A DNA stretch of 64,000 nt, from positions 33,508,115-33,572,114 of the forward strand of contig NC_052018.1 in NCBI RefSeq assembly GCF_015832195.1, in the 5' to 3' direction. Every line of letters starts with the position of its first letter. Position 1 is the stretch's first letter. A program made the translations under genes and the position numbers. Source of the stretch: Motacilla alba alba (taxonomy: Eukaryota; Chordata; Aves; Passeriformes; Motacillidae). The notes under the pieces are model-generated. The model was not told the origin of the DNA. It worked only from the letters and a program-made list of their open reading frames with translations, and made no database searches. Shown one piece after another: positions 50,172 through 60,700 of this stretch.

Positions 50172-53154
50172 ACATTTTATGTTTTTTATCTACACCAAAA
50201 ATTGTTATGGGCAAGTGAGTGACTAAAATTTTAAGGTTTCCAATCCCTTCCATGAAAAGACTGATGTGTTTTACAGAAATCAGAAGTGTGATGATGTACA
50301 TTTAACAAGTATGACTAATATAATGCTACATGGCAACAGAGAAAAGAGAAATAATAACAAAGTTTTATTTGAGAAAGTAACTTCATGCTTTATTTCAGGG
50401 GGTCCCAGACCTTTGTCCCTCTGTATGATTCCACCAGCAGGGGGGTCATACAACAGTTGTAGCAACACCCCAGACAGGAGCTAGGAAATGCTTGCCAGAA
50501 CATAAACTGCAAGAAAACACTGGAGGAGGGCTGACATGTCCTCTTGGTGCATGTGGCAGGAATCCAGTTTACATGTGCAACAATGTTCTGAAAAACTACC
50601 TTACACAATAGCTTGTAAATTTTATTCATACAAAGATGAAATATTTCCTAGTTCTTATCTAGTCTTCAATATATTACATGGTTTCAGGCAGACCAATAGA
50701 TCGCCCGGGTGATGGTTGACAGAAAAGAATGAACAAATGAAATATCTGACAATAAAATATGACAGAACTGAGCATGGATATCTGGTGCTGTAGAACTTTA
50801 GCTGTTCTCTCCTTCTACACAAAATCCATTATCTCTTCTATTTGTAGGATTTCTGAATTTTCAAGAGATCAGTTCCAGAAAACCAGCATCCAAAAGACTG
50901 ACAGATGGGAACAGCTCTACATATTTCCACAAGCATATTCTCACTTGCTCCCCCTTTTACTCATATGTACACATGCAGAGACTGGTACAAGGGGCAGATT
51001 TACAAGAGGTAATACGTTACAGCACCCTTTCACACAGAGCCAAGTCTTGATACATTCCAACAAATAATCCCATCTAGCTTTTATTTCTTCTCACTTCCCA
51101 CCTTTGCAGGGAAGTGTTGTCGTGCATAATGTCACCAGACACTGCCTTCAAATGTCCTTTGACATTTTTAAATTACGCTGAAATCCCTTTGCAGATATGT
51201 TACAGTCTTTAAAGTAGTTATTGGGAAGGATACACAAGGCCCTTTTTGTGCTCAGCAATATCCTTATTTCTGGCTGGCCTAAAGACCAGTGCTATGGAAA
51301 GGAACATCAGGCAAGAAGGTTTGAAAACAGCTAGGAGGAACACAGCGTTCCAAGTCCGAATATCTCCAAAAATACTTCTAAAGCAGCTTAGTATGAGTGA
51401 GAGTTAAAAGAATGAGCAAAGAGGAGAGGGACTGGCTAAGGGACTGAGTTTTTCCAGACAGGGAAGTATAACTAGCATTTGTTTGTTTTTCAAAGAAAAA
51501 TCCCACACTGTATCTGAACGCCAGACTCCCTTATAAAGGGACCCACATAAATCACTCTCCTCCCCTCTCCCTGTCTCTGCATGGTGAACCCTGCCCAGAG
51601 TGACAGACTGCTCCTCTTCTGCTCCTGCAAGGGCCTCTGAGCTGCCTCTCTGCTGTTTGTCAGCAGTGATTCATCCCAGGATGTGAACCAGGAAAAGCAG
51701 GCTAAACTGTCTCTCCTGCTAGGAGGGAGGGGAAAAAAGGGACCCACGTGTTCCTAAAGTATCTGAGTGTCTGGTTCTCTCTGAAAGGGAGAAATAACTG
51801 CAGGGCTGGATTTCAGAAGACCACAAAATTTTAAACACCAGGGATGTTTTCAATAAACACTGAAGATGTTTGGCTCATAACCTTGTTCAGATTATGCATC
51901 TCAGTCTGCACACTGCGGAAATCTGTCTCCACAACATATGTCAGCAACCCAAGCATTCAGTTGCACTGAGTTTCTCAGTGCTGGATCAACATGGAATCTG
52001 CTGCTCTCACTTCTTGCTGCTGGCACCCATGACTGTCATTTGCCTTAAGGCACTGGATGAGGAGGGAGGCTGAGGTGGGGAGGAAGAGGCAGCCAAAGAG
52101 TCCACCTTGATGCATGGGCTCCTGGGCCTTCATTAACTTAGAGCAGATTCTCCCATCTATTTCCCTGTCTCTGCTCCACTGTCTTCCTTTACCTAGGCTG
52201 GAGCATAACTGTGTTTTAAGAAGTCAGGTAAACCAAAGACTTGTATTTTTTGGCTTTCTTCTTCAGTTCCTGCTCTTCCCTCAGAAAAGTTTTACCTCCT
52301 TTAAGATAAGACTGAGGTCTTATCATTGTAACTATAGCGGGCTTCAGATAAAACAAAAGTAAAACAAAAGAAAACCTTTTCCCATTATCTTTGATCTGTC
52401 TGCACCATATCCACTTTTAAGTTTAGGACTCACCTTGCTTGGTGAGACACAGCTTCTTGTGAAGGATGTGCTGAGAAATCATTGTACAAGAGCCAACTCT
52501 GCTATGTCAAAGCCTGGAGTTTTAAACATGTCAAATAACTATCTAACATGGTTTTCATAAACAGTTATCCCTGATGGCAGGAACTGCCATGAAAGCCATT
52601 CAGAGACTTTGCAAGAAAATTGCACAGATGTATATTAGTAGCTTATCTACCAAAGCTAACAGTAAAGACAAAAATAACAACAAAGGTCTTCAAAAGAGAT
52701 TAAAAACACTCGTCTGTTTGAATAGAGTTCCGTTTGCAAAATAAATTTTCTAATTCTATGAGATAATGCTAGATAATAGCACCCACTGGATAGTCCTGTT
52801 AATCTCAGATGGAAAAAGATTAAATTTTCTACTACGAGAGGTTGGCCTAACTGTATTTTTGCTTTTGAAAATATCTTAAGCAAAAGGTATAGTAAAAAGG
52901 AGTTCTTTTAACTTCAAACTACTGAAGAGTTTTTTTTGGCATCTGACACAGGTAAAAAGATATTGTAGATTCAAATATAAGTGCAGTGAAACTGGGGCTT
53001 TACCTGCAGCAATTATTTGTATATTAGTAAAGTAACTAACAACAACAACAACAGTGAGCTGTTGCATAAGAAACATAAGATATAAATTTGTTTTGAAGTT
53101 AGAATGAATGCAAGGTTAAGATGAGATGGTTTTCAGGATGATGAGGACACCCCT
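50170..53154. other. Non-coding sequence; one CTCF-like site and a promoter-like patch
   Basis: No gene is recognised. GC-richer patches lie at 50395-50560 and 51520-51760. The second has a TTATAAAGGG element and pyrimidine-rich sequence, but no transcript evidence can be read from it. Confidence 0.5.
50432..50447 (+). promoter_or_regulatory. CTCF-like motif (weak)
   Basis: CACCAGCAGGGGGGTC resembles the CTCF core CCAGCAGGGGGCGC but lacks the final CGC. It is a single motif match. Confidence 0.25.
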
Positions 53155-53174
53155 CCCCCCCCCCCCCCCCCCCA
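53155..53174 (+). repeat. Poly-C run (20)
   Basis: Twenty consecutive Cs are preceded by CCCCT. The opposite strand is a G20 tract. The length may be unreliable because long homopolymers are hard to sequence. Confidence 0.95.
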
Positions 53175-54235
53175 TTACATTTGATTTCCTTCTTCTGTGT
53201 GTTCCTTAGCACTGGAGGTGCAGAGACTCAATGCACCATCTCTTTTCATGTGAAGAGAGAGAATCACAGCACACAGCCAGGCAGCCACAACTTGGAGACA
53301 ACCCCCCTGCTACCCACACCACGGATTGAACACAGATACACCACTGTCTGGCATGCTGGAGGAGAAAGGGAGCACACATAGTGGCTTTCAGAAGTGCAAG
53401 GTTAACATGATATGCTCAGCTGTGGAACTTACAAAATGATTCAGAAGGAGATGCCAGTTGCACTACAGAGAATCTGGAGTTCCTTCACTTTTACAGTGAG
53501 GGAACTGTCTACAAACTTGGCAGGGTCCTGTGCTTTCCAGTGCAGGAACAGGAGAGCTCTAAGCCTATGTTTGAAGATAATCACTCTACAAAAAATGGAA
53601 ATTGCTAATTAATGCAATATATAAGTTAATGACTTTTTTTTTGCTGCAGCTTCAAGATATCAATAAATGTGCAGAAGGCCATTTCCCATTCCTTTTTGTA
53701 TTACTGTCAATTTCACAGCCACAAATTTCAGATAATTTTCTTTCTTTTTTTTTCCTAATTTGTTATCACTCCCGCAGTACTCATCTCATGGTGACCCACA
53801 ACCCCTGTAACTTCCACAGGACTGATTAAAAGGCAGGAGTGTGGTTTGCTAAAAATAATGAGGAGCTCTACACAGAAGTCAGGATCATTATTACTTAGGG
53901 CTAGCTAGCAGAGTCTGCCAACTTTTGGTTTATAAAATCATAACATACAGCTTATACACACCACTATAAGTGCTCTGTATCTAGTAAATCCTGTTAATGT
54001 CGGTGGGTCTGTACCATTTAAATTCATTATCTCCTTAAACTGGAATTCACACAAATTCCAAGGACTATTCTTCCCATTTGCTGCCAGGGAGATATTTGGG
54101 ATACATTTTGCACTGTGTTGCTTTATGAAATGACAGGTGGGCTTTCAAACCTTGTAAAGATATTCCAGAATTAACAACTGTCTGAGGAAAAAAAAAAATC
54201 TGATGGAGTCTGACTATAACTGGGGGGAAGCACAT
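53175..54235. other. Unique non-coding sequence
   Basis: No gene or repeat is recognised. T-rich runs lie near 53634 and 53745. Confidence 0.55.
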
Positions 54236-54297
54236 ATTGATTTACAGCTTTACTTTGTACTCCTGACTAGCAGAACAAAGTAATGCTGTAAATCAAT
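54236..54297. other. 62-nt hairpin: 23-bp stem with one mismatch, 16-nt loop
   Basis: The arm 54236-54258 (starts ATTGATTTACAGC, ends TTACTTTGT) is the reverse complement of 54275-54297 (starts ACAAAGTAATGC, ends TGTAAATCAAT) at 22 of 23 positions. The single mismatch is near the middle (T opposite T). The loop is 16 bases (54259-54274). The match is far beyond chance. It could be a miRNA-like precursor, the remnant of a tiny terminal-inverted-repeat element, or a recent inverted duplication. I do not recognise a known miRNA family. Confidence 0.9.
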
Positions 54298-55879
54298 AAT
54301 ATATGATTGTGTAGTAGATCCCCAGGCATAATCTATGTTTCACCTGAGATCTTTACTTCCCAAAGAGGAAGAAAACTGGTCATTATTGCAGTATGGACAG
54401 TAAGGAATTGCCCAGTGTAGAAGAGCAGGGGAAAAGTGATGGATGCTATTTTTGGGCATCTTCTCCTGAGGAGGTGGTATGTGATGGAAAAAAGGATAAA
54501 TTCACTCCATTCCCTGCATGTGAAAATGGCCCAGCACACAGCAAGGGATTGCCAACACCAGGGAGTGGATCTGCAATCACCTGTGGTGATCCCTGATCAG
54601 CAGTAGCTCGGGTTGTACTGTGTGAAGGTTTAGCATAATGAATTTTGGGCCAGAAAAGGGAGCTGGAGGTTGATCCTCATGGGAAAGCAGATCCTCATGG
54701 TGTCCTACACAAAGACAAAGCTATGGCTGCTTATTATGGCAATGTAAGTATTGTAGCTCAGGTTCCATAGATCCGGTCTTTTCAGTTGTCATGGAAACTG
54801 TCCTGGGACTGTCCCATTAGGGTAGCATGAGTCAAGCCTTCTCACAATCTGCTATGGTTTATCCTTTTTATGCTTTTGGCTGAGTCTTGAGAAGGGCCCT
54901 GGGAAAACCAAGGTTCCATCTATAACTCTGTAACCCCCAAGCTGTGCTAAAGAATCTGCTGTTGCTTCAACAGCCCTGGAAAAGGACTGCTGAGGAGATT
55001 GTGGACTGTGTGTGTGCAGGGGTAGGCAGGGCCTAACCCATGTAAAAGGTCAAGAGCCCACTCCCTGAGTGGGTGAACAAAGTCAGAAATATTGGTTGGA
55101 GCTCTCAAGACTCACTTCTCTGTCTTTGGTCTATGTTTCAATTTGCACAGAATGCTCAGACACCTAAGAGGGCACTCTCTCTTAAGAGATAATGCTGCAA
55201 CAGAGAGAGAGAAAGAAGCTTGCATGGGACCTTTTTGTGTGAGAGCAAATGAAGAGACAGCAAATGGAGCAGGCTTGATATGGGATGTAAAGGGTTTTTG
55301 AGCCAAGTCCATAATCACTTGTGTGTGTAAAGTTGGGGTCATCCTGCCAGAATAAGAAAATAAAAATGCCCCATGGGTCAGTGGAAATGTCCATCCAGTG
55401 CTGGCAGTGGTCGTAGAGCAAGCCAGACAGGAGATCATGTGAGCCCGTCTCTGCTGTCCATCCCACTGGGACCTCCTCAGCAGTCACAGCATTTATAGAG
55501 AGAATGCCAGAGTTTAGGAGGCCAGAAGATCTTCAGGATCAGACTCGGCAGACCACCAGTGCTAGAGTGGGGTGTTTGCTCACTTATCGAGACTCAGTTT
55601 GCAAACACCTCTGCAGAGTGTGTACTTTGAGATGTCCCCTCATGCAAAAAACAGCTATGAAGATAAATCTCAGACCTTGCCTACTCTGGCTTAGAGACAG
55701 ATGGTGGGTGGGTTGCTTCTCCTGTTCATTGTCATGAGTTAAGGGACTACAGGAATGAATGAAGGAAAATGAAATGCAATTAAGTATGTATTATTGCCAC
55801 TGCTGCTTCAGGTTTGCGATACTTATTTGTGATACTGAAATAATAGCTAGTCAGAAATTCTTTGACAAACTGTTTTGGG
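54298..55879. other. Non-coding sequence, GC-richer around 54400-55740
   Basis: Overlapping open frames on both strands (for example 55112-55438 and 55182-55487, minus) show no recognisable domain. The base composition is less AT-rich than average, which could mark an old unrecognised repeat. Confidence 0.5.
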
Positions 55880-55899
55880 TTTTTTTTTTTTTTTTTTTT
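55880..55899 (+). repeat. Poly-T run (20)
   Basis: Twenty Ts after TGTTTTGGG. No LINE or SINE body is recognised beside it. Confidence 0.95.
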
Positions 55900-57107
55900 G
55901 AGTGAGGTTTCCTTGTGACAAAGATTTGAACTTGAGGCAAAAATGTCTTTTTGAATATGTCTCTAAGACTCTTTCCACATCTTCTCCTTACCTCAAGCTG
56001 TCTTTCATAGGAAAGCAAATTTTTTACTGAATTTTGCTATGAGGCATACCTATATTAAAGGAAGCCTGCTGTTAGCTTTTGGACTGGGACTAAGATGAAC
56101 TAGGAAAGTAACTGAGAGCCAAAATAAAGACATATATTTTATGTTAAGTCAGTTCTGAATGTCAGTTGACTCACATAAATGAACAAGTCCCCATATGCCA
56201 GGCTACTCTCCGACAAAAAGATATGCAACTATTTAATGCAGAATTAGAAAAAATAATTATTAGTTATCTAATTGATGATTAATAAATGCCTGAAGTAAAT
56301 TTTTAAAAATACCAAAGCAACATAATTTCTGGTTTTTGAAGTAGATTAAAATATTTATGATTTAAGAAAAAAAGTATATTAAAAAGCAAATATTGTAAAA
56401 TTGAATACAGTTTTCTATTCAGGAATTTACTGTTCCTATCCCCTGTTTAAGTCTGGAACATTTCATCTTCAATAAATATTTCTATTCGTACATGGTCTTC
56501 TGGAACAGTCCCAGTTTAAATGAAAAGACCAACTTCTTCTAGATTGCCACCTCATTTATACAAGGCCGGCTGGAAAAAGTAAACTGAATGAGTTTGGCCT
56601 CGTTTTTCTAATCCTTAATTTATGCAGCAATACACATTTACATATTAGTTCAAGAGGGCTTTTTCAGGACTAGCCTCTGAAGAAAGGAAGTACAAGTCTG
56701 AACATTTTTGCTTTGCCAATTTCCTTAAAAAGAGAAAAAAAAGGAGCAGAAATGCTCAGAAAATTTCTGCAAATTCCATCCAGGTGTCATGAACTCAGAT
56801 AACCCTTTGAAGGGTTTTTAAAGAACTAACTTTAAAATAAAAAGTATCTGTCATCTCTTTGGTTTTCCTAGATGTTAGAATGTGAAATAATTATTTTTAA
56901 TATTTTCTGGAAAACAGAAAGGTACGAGTAAGAAAGTTGAATGTGGGGAATTGGGATTTTCAAGCCTAGGAAGTGAATGGCATACTTGTGTTTATTCTTA
57001 ATTTTTTGCCTTTTTTAAAAATAAAAAAAGATGAACAGTAAGGGATAGGAAAAGTTACAGTGATGATACTTGAGAATAGACAAGATGAAACACTGAGCTT
57101 GAAGGGC
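55900..57107. other. Unique AT-rich non-coding sequence
   Basis: No gene or repeat is recognised up to the CR1 copy. Confidence 0.6.
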
Positions 57108-57925
57108 AGATGTCAGTGGCACAAAGTCCAAGTGGAAGGTGGGTGCTGATGGTGTTCTTCAGGGAGCGATCGGGGGTCAATGAGTGTTTAAATGCACCCT
57201 GGGTAATTTACTTTACAAATAAAGACCATATGAATGATACTGTCAGTAAAGTGCAGGGCAGGGCTGCAACTCAGAGGAACCCCATCAAGCTGGAGAAATG
57301 GGCTGACAGGAACCTCATGAAGAACAGCGCAAGAGTAACCAGTGCCCACCAGCCAAGTGAGGGCATCCTTTCCTTCTGGTCTGCACTGGTGGGATACATC
57401 TGGAGTTCTGGGTCTAGGTCTGGGTTCCCCAGTGCGAGAGAGGCAAGGACACACACAAGGAGGTACTTCAGTGAAAATCTATCCAGAAGGTAGAACATGA
57501 TGCAACTGGAGCACATGATGCATGAGGAAACTCTGAGAAAAGTTGGCTTGTTCAGCCTGGAGAAAAGGGATTCAGAGAGGATTTCATAGCAAACTTCCAC
57601 TAGCTGAATGGAAGGTATAGAGAAGTCAGAGCCAGGCTGCTCTTGGAGTTACAAAGCAAAAGGAAAAGGGACACCGGACCTGAGTAGAAGCAAACAAAAT
57701 TTAGACTTTGTATAAGGAAAAGTTTACTTGCTGTGAAGGTTATCAAACACTGTAAGAGGAAGCCTGAAGATATGTGGGTCATCTTCACCCCTACAAGCAT
57801 TCAGAACTCAACTGGATGCAGCTCTGAGCAATTTCCTGAAATTTCACACTTGTCCTAGCTTTGAATAAGGGTTTGGGCAAGAAAACCTTCAGACATCCTT
57901 TTCAATGTGCATTATTCGTTGATTG
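57108..57925 (+). mobile_element. CR1 LINE, old 5'-truncated copy (plus strand)
   Basis: The copy matches the distal ORF2 and 3' UTR of CR1 in order: AGTGGCACAAAGTCCAAGTG, TGGTGTTCTTCAGGGAGCGA, GACAGGAACCTCATGAAGAA, ATCTGGAGTTCTGGG with TTCCCCAG, GTTCAGCCTGGAGAAAAGGG, then ACTCAACTGGATGCAGCTCT and an AGCTTTGAATAAGGGTTTGG segment. It ends near ATTATTCGTTGATTG, a decayed form of the CR1 terminal repeat. Frameshifts, deletions and stops break the reverse-transcriptase region, so it is dead. The 127-codon plus-strand frame at 57110-57493 is a shifted-frame remnant, and the minus-strand frames here are antisense. Confidence 0.9.
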
Positions 57926-58771
57926 TATGTTATCTTGTTATTCATGATGACTATCTATTTATGAAAAACCAGATTACATTACATATAAAAAGTTTACTAG
58001 CTGGAAATTCTTAAAAGACAGGAAAGAAAGATGGGGTTAAGAAGAAATGTACATAATATGTCCTCAGTAAATGCACAGAATTTTGTACCATACATGAGAG
58101 AGAAAGAGGTATACAATGACGAACAATATCAGGGACTGGATCTGTGCACATATGAGGATGCTTTGTTTAAGTGGTAAGCAGGAGCAGGATGTGGGGCAGG
58201 TGATTGTTCCTATGGGCTGAATTCAGTCCATCATTCTCTGCATGCCATTTAGGCAGTTTTGCATATGATGTACCACCATAATATAAAAATACAGTTCTGG
58301 TTTATCTTTAATCTAGGCATAATCACAGAATGTGCCACAAACTTTGTAAATATCATCTGTGGATCGAACTGCTTGTGATTTTTCCATGCTTGTTCTGATG
58401 CTTTTTATGTTTTACATTTGTCCTTTACATAATAGGGAACCTTCATTAAATGCTGATGTAATTACCATTAGAAGCATAAACAATTTCTGAAACAAAGTCA
58501 AAGGTCTCATTTTTTTCTAAGCAGTTGCTAGGGAAAGAAATTATTTGAAGCTTTGAAACATATTTTCCAATTTCCTTGGTCTGTAGTTTTCATGAAGTGT
58601 GTAAATGTTAAACACGTACAAATTAATTCTCTGATGGCCTGTCTTAGCAGAGAGCAAGTCTGTCAAAGCTTTTGTGGAAAGATAGTTTTCAGATAAGTTA
58701 TCAAGAGTAATTAAAGGTCTCTCCTTTTATACAGTGTTTGTCTCCAGCTGTCTAAAGGATATAAGCATTCA
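57926..58771. other. Unique AT-rich non-coding sequence
   Basis: No gene or repeat is recognised. Confidence 0.6.
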
Positions 58772-58803
58772 TCCTTTCCCTTCCCCTTCCCCTTCCCTTC
58801 TCC
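58772..58803 (+). repeat. Pyrimidine tract (TTCCC/TTCCCC)n
   Basis: A 32-base pure C/T run built of TTTCCC, TTCCCC and TTCCC units. Its sequence is complementary in type to the AAGGG array 300 bases downstream. Confidence 0.95.
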
Positions 58804-59109
58804 ATGCCCTCCTCACCCCTAAGCTTGGCTTATGGCCAACTTGTCTTTTACCAAATGAAAAATCTAGTTTTCACTGATTCTTCAAATTTTTTGGCAAAAG
58901 GATGCTTTTCTGATCTCTACACCAGGGTGCAGGCCTAGTCTTTTGGCTTGGGAATTTATAATTGGTTTATAATTGGGAATGTGAAACTGAAATGAATAAA
59001 AATTAATGAATTGTCTTTTAAGAGTAAAATGACCTGTTCTTAAAATCTGCTTTTTTCTCCCTCCACTTCTCTTTCATTACTATAACAGAAAAGAAGAAGT
59101 AAGGGGGGA

Positions 59110-59282
59110 GGGAAGGGAAGGGAAGGGAAGGGAAGGGAAGGGAAGGGAAGGGAAGGGAAGGGAAGGGAAGGGAAGGGAAGGGAAGGGAAGGGAAGGGAAG
59201 GGAAGGGAAGGGAAGGGAAGGGAAGGGAAGGGAAGGGAAGGGAAGGGAAGGGAAGGGAAGGGGGAAGGGAAGGGAAGGGAAG
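59110..59282 (+). repeat. (GGGAA)n pentanucleotide array, about 34 units
   Basis: About 30 perfect GGGAA units run from 59110 to 59259. One interruption (two extra Gs at 59260-59264) is followed by a few more units to 59282. The array is a pure purine strand and fits the G3N2 G-quadruplex pattern throughout. The Pro-Phe-Ser-Leu frames on the minus strand (59018-59318) are artefacts. Confidence 0.98.
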
Positions 59283-60589
59283 AACAGTTTTCTGATACTT
59301 GTTCTCACCTAAACTCATATCCTCTGTCTTTTTTAATTAGCTCATACAATATGCTGAAGGGATGGTGCTGATTACACAGTTGTGACTTCAGATTGCAGTT
59401 CACTCTGGGCAGGTCTTTGAGAAAAGAGGCATTTCTGGAAATGTGAATCTTTACAGCAAGCAGAGATCGGGCAGGGGCACAGAGTTCAGATCCAGACATG
59501 CATCACAATGTGAGTGCTGACCCAGTTAAAGCTCACAAAAAGATCTGTCAGCTGGAAAAGCTGCTCTCAGGGTCTGGCAAAATGCTCACAAAAAACCAAG
59601 GGTGCTTTGAACACTGCCCGTGAATCATGTGCTGCTTCTTTTAAATTGAGAAAAATTTGGAATCAGGGTCACAGATAAACTCTATGAGCACAGAGTCAGC
59701 ACTGGCAGGAATAAGTGGGAAGCACTGCTGTTATACATTACAGAGATTTAATCTTCCTGAAAATTTTATTTAGCTGGATGCTTACTATTGCAGATCATGT
59801 GAATACTCAGAAAACTGAGTGCCTGTTAGATGGTTTGGCTTTTCAAATTTTATTTCAGAATATCATCAGAATAGTGAAAGTCTAATAGTCAAAATGTAAT
59901 TTTCTAATGAGTTAAAGAATGGAATAAAGAGGCTGAATTTTTATTTCATGATCTATTAAGATTTTTTTTGTTTATTAAAAATTGCTAACAAACTAACTAG
60001 TTTGAAATTTTGCATATTACTCTCATTTCTAGGTTTTGGCTTTGTCCTTCTTTACATGTACAACACTTTCTGAGCTGAAAGAAGTGAAGAGAACAAATCT
60101 TTAAGGTAAAATACCCAATTCCATTATAAAAACATAATAAATTGAAAATACTGCAAATATTTTTGCAAAAGTTTTGGAAAACTGATGGTTTTTATTCAAA
60201 AATCAAATGCATTAAAGAAAATTAGTTGGATCAGAAAAATATAAATATCATTTATTTGTTATAATAATTATTGTTTCTTGCTATCTAAATATATTTATAT
60301 TAAAAATATATGTATTTTTATGAATATGTGTATGTATAAGTGTGTATATGTATATTTAATATTAGTTTGTATGGTATTCAATTTTGTATTTGCACATAGA
60401 GTCAGAAGAAGGGTAATGAAAAATCAGTCCAGCCTAAATAAGAGATGATTGCAGTTGTAACTCAATCTGAACAAAATTAATTACTCAACATTAATTAATG
60501 GTTGACTTTTAAGAACCAGTAAGGTCAGCTTTGGTGTAATCTGAAGGATTGCAAATTAGTGGTTTTATCCTTTAACCTTTTTTTCTCAG
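59283..60589. other. Unique AT-rich non-coding sequence
   Basis: No gene or repeat is recognised. A TATG/TATA-rich low-complexity stretch lies at about 60285-60365. Confidence 0.6.
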
Positions 60590-60700
60590 GACAAACAAGA
60601 TGGTTGCTCCCAGTTACCGAGCCATTCCTTTTGAACTTTTAAAATATTGGGATTACATTATCAGGTGTCAACTTCTTTGAAGTGTGCCAAGTTCTGCCCA
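60590..60700 (+). other. Candidate exon C (splice-site pair, non-coding)
   Basis: A strong acceptor (TAACCTTTTTTTCTCAG) and a consensus donor (CCCA|GTAAGTGAG) bracket 111 bp. All three frames contain a stop. The best one reads MVAPSYRAIPFELLKYWDY and onward for about 24 codons from an internal ATG before TGA. An alternative internal donor is ATTATCAG|GTGTCA. It could be a lncRNA or 5' UTR exon, or a pseudo-exon. Confidence 0.2.

Noticed and set aside
50340..50460. Minus-strand AATAAA pair considered as another LTR
   Set aside because: No matching LTR termini or known family modules.
57110..57493. 127-codon open frame on the plus strand
   Set aside because: It is within a decayed CR1 copy and does not follow the intact reverse-transcriptase frame throughout.
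59018..59318. Proline/phenylalanine-rich repeat proteins on the minus strand
   Set aside because: They are pure translation of the GGGAA microsatellite.
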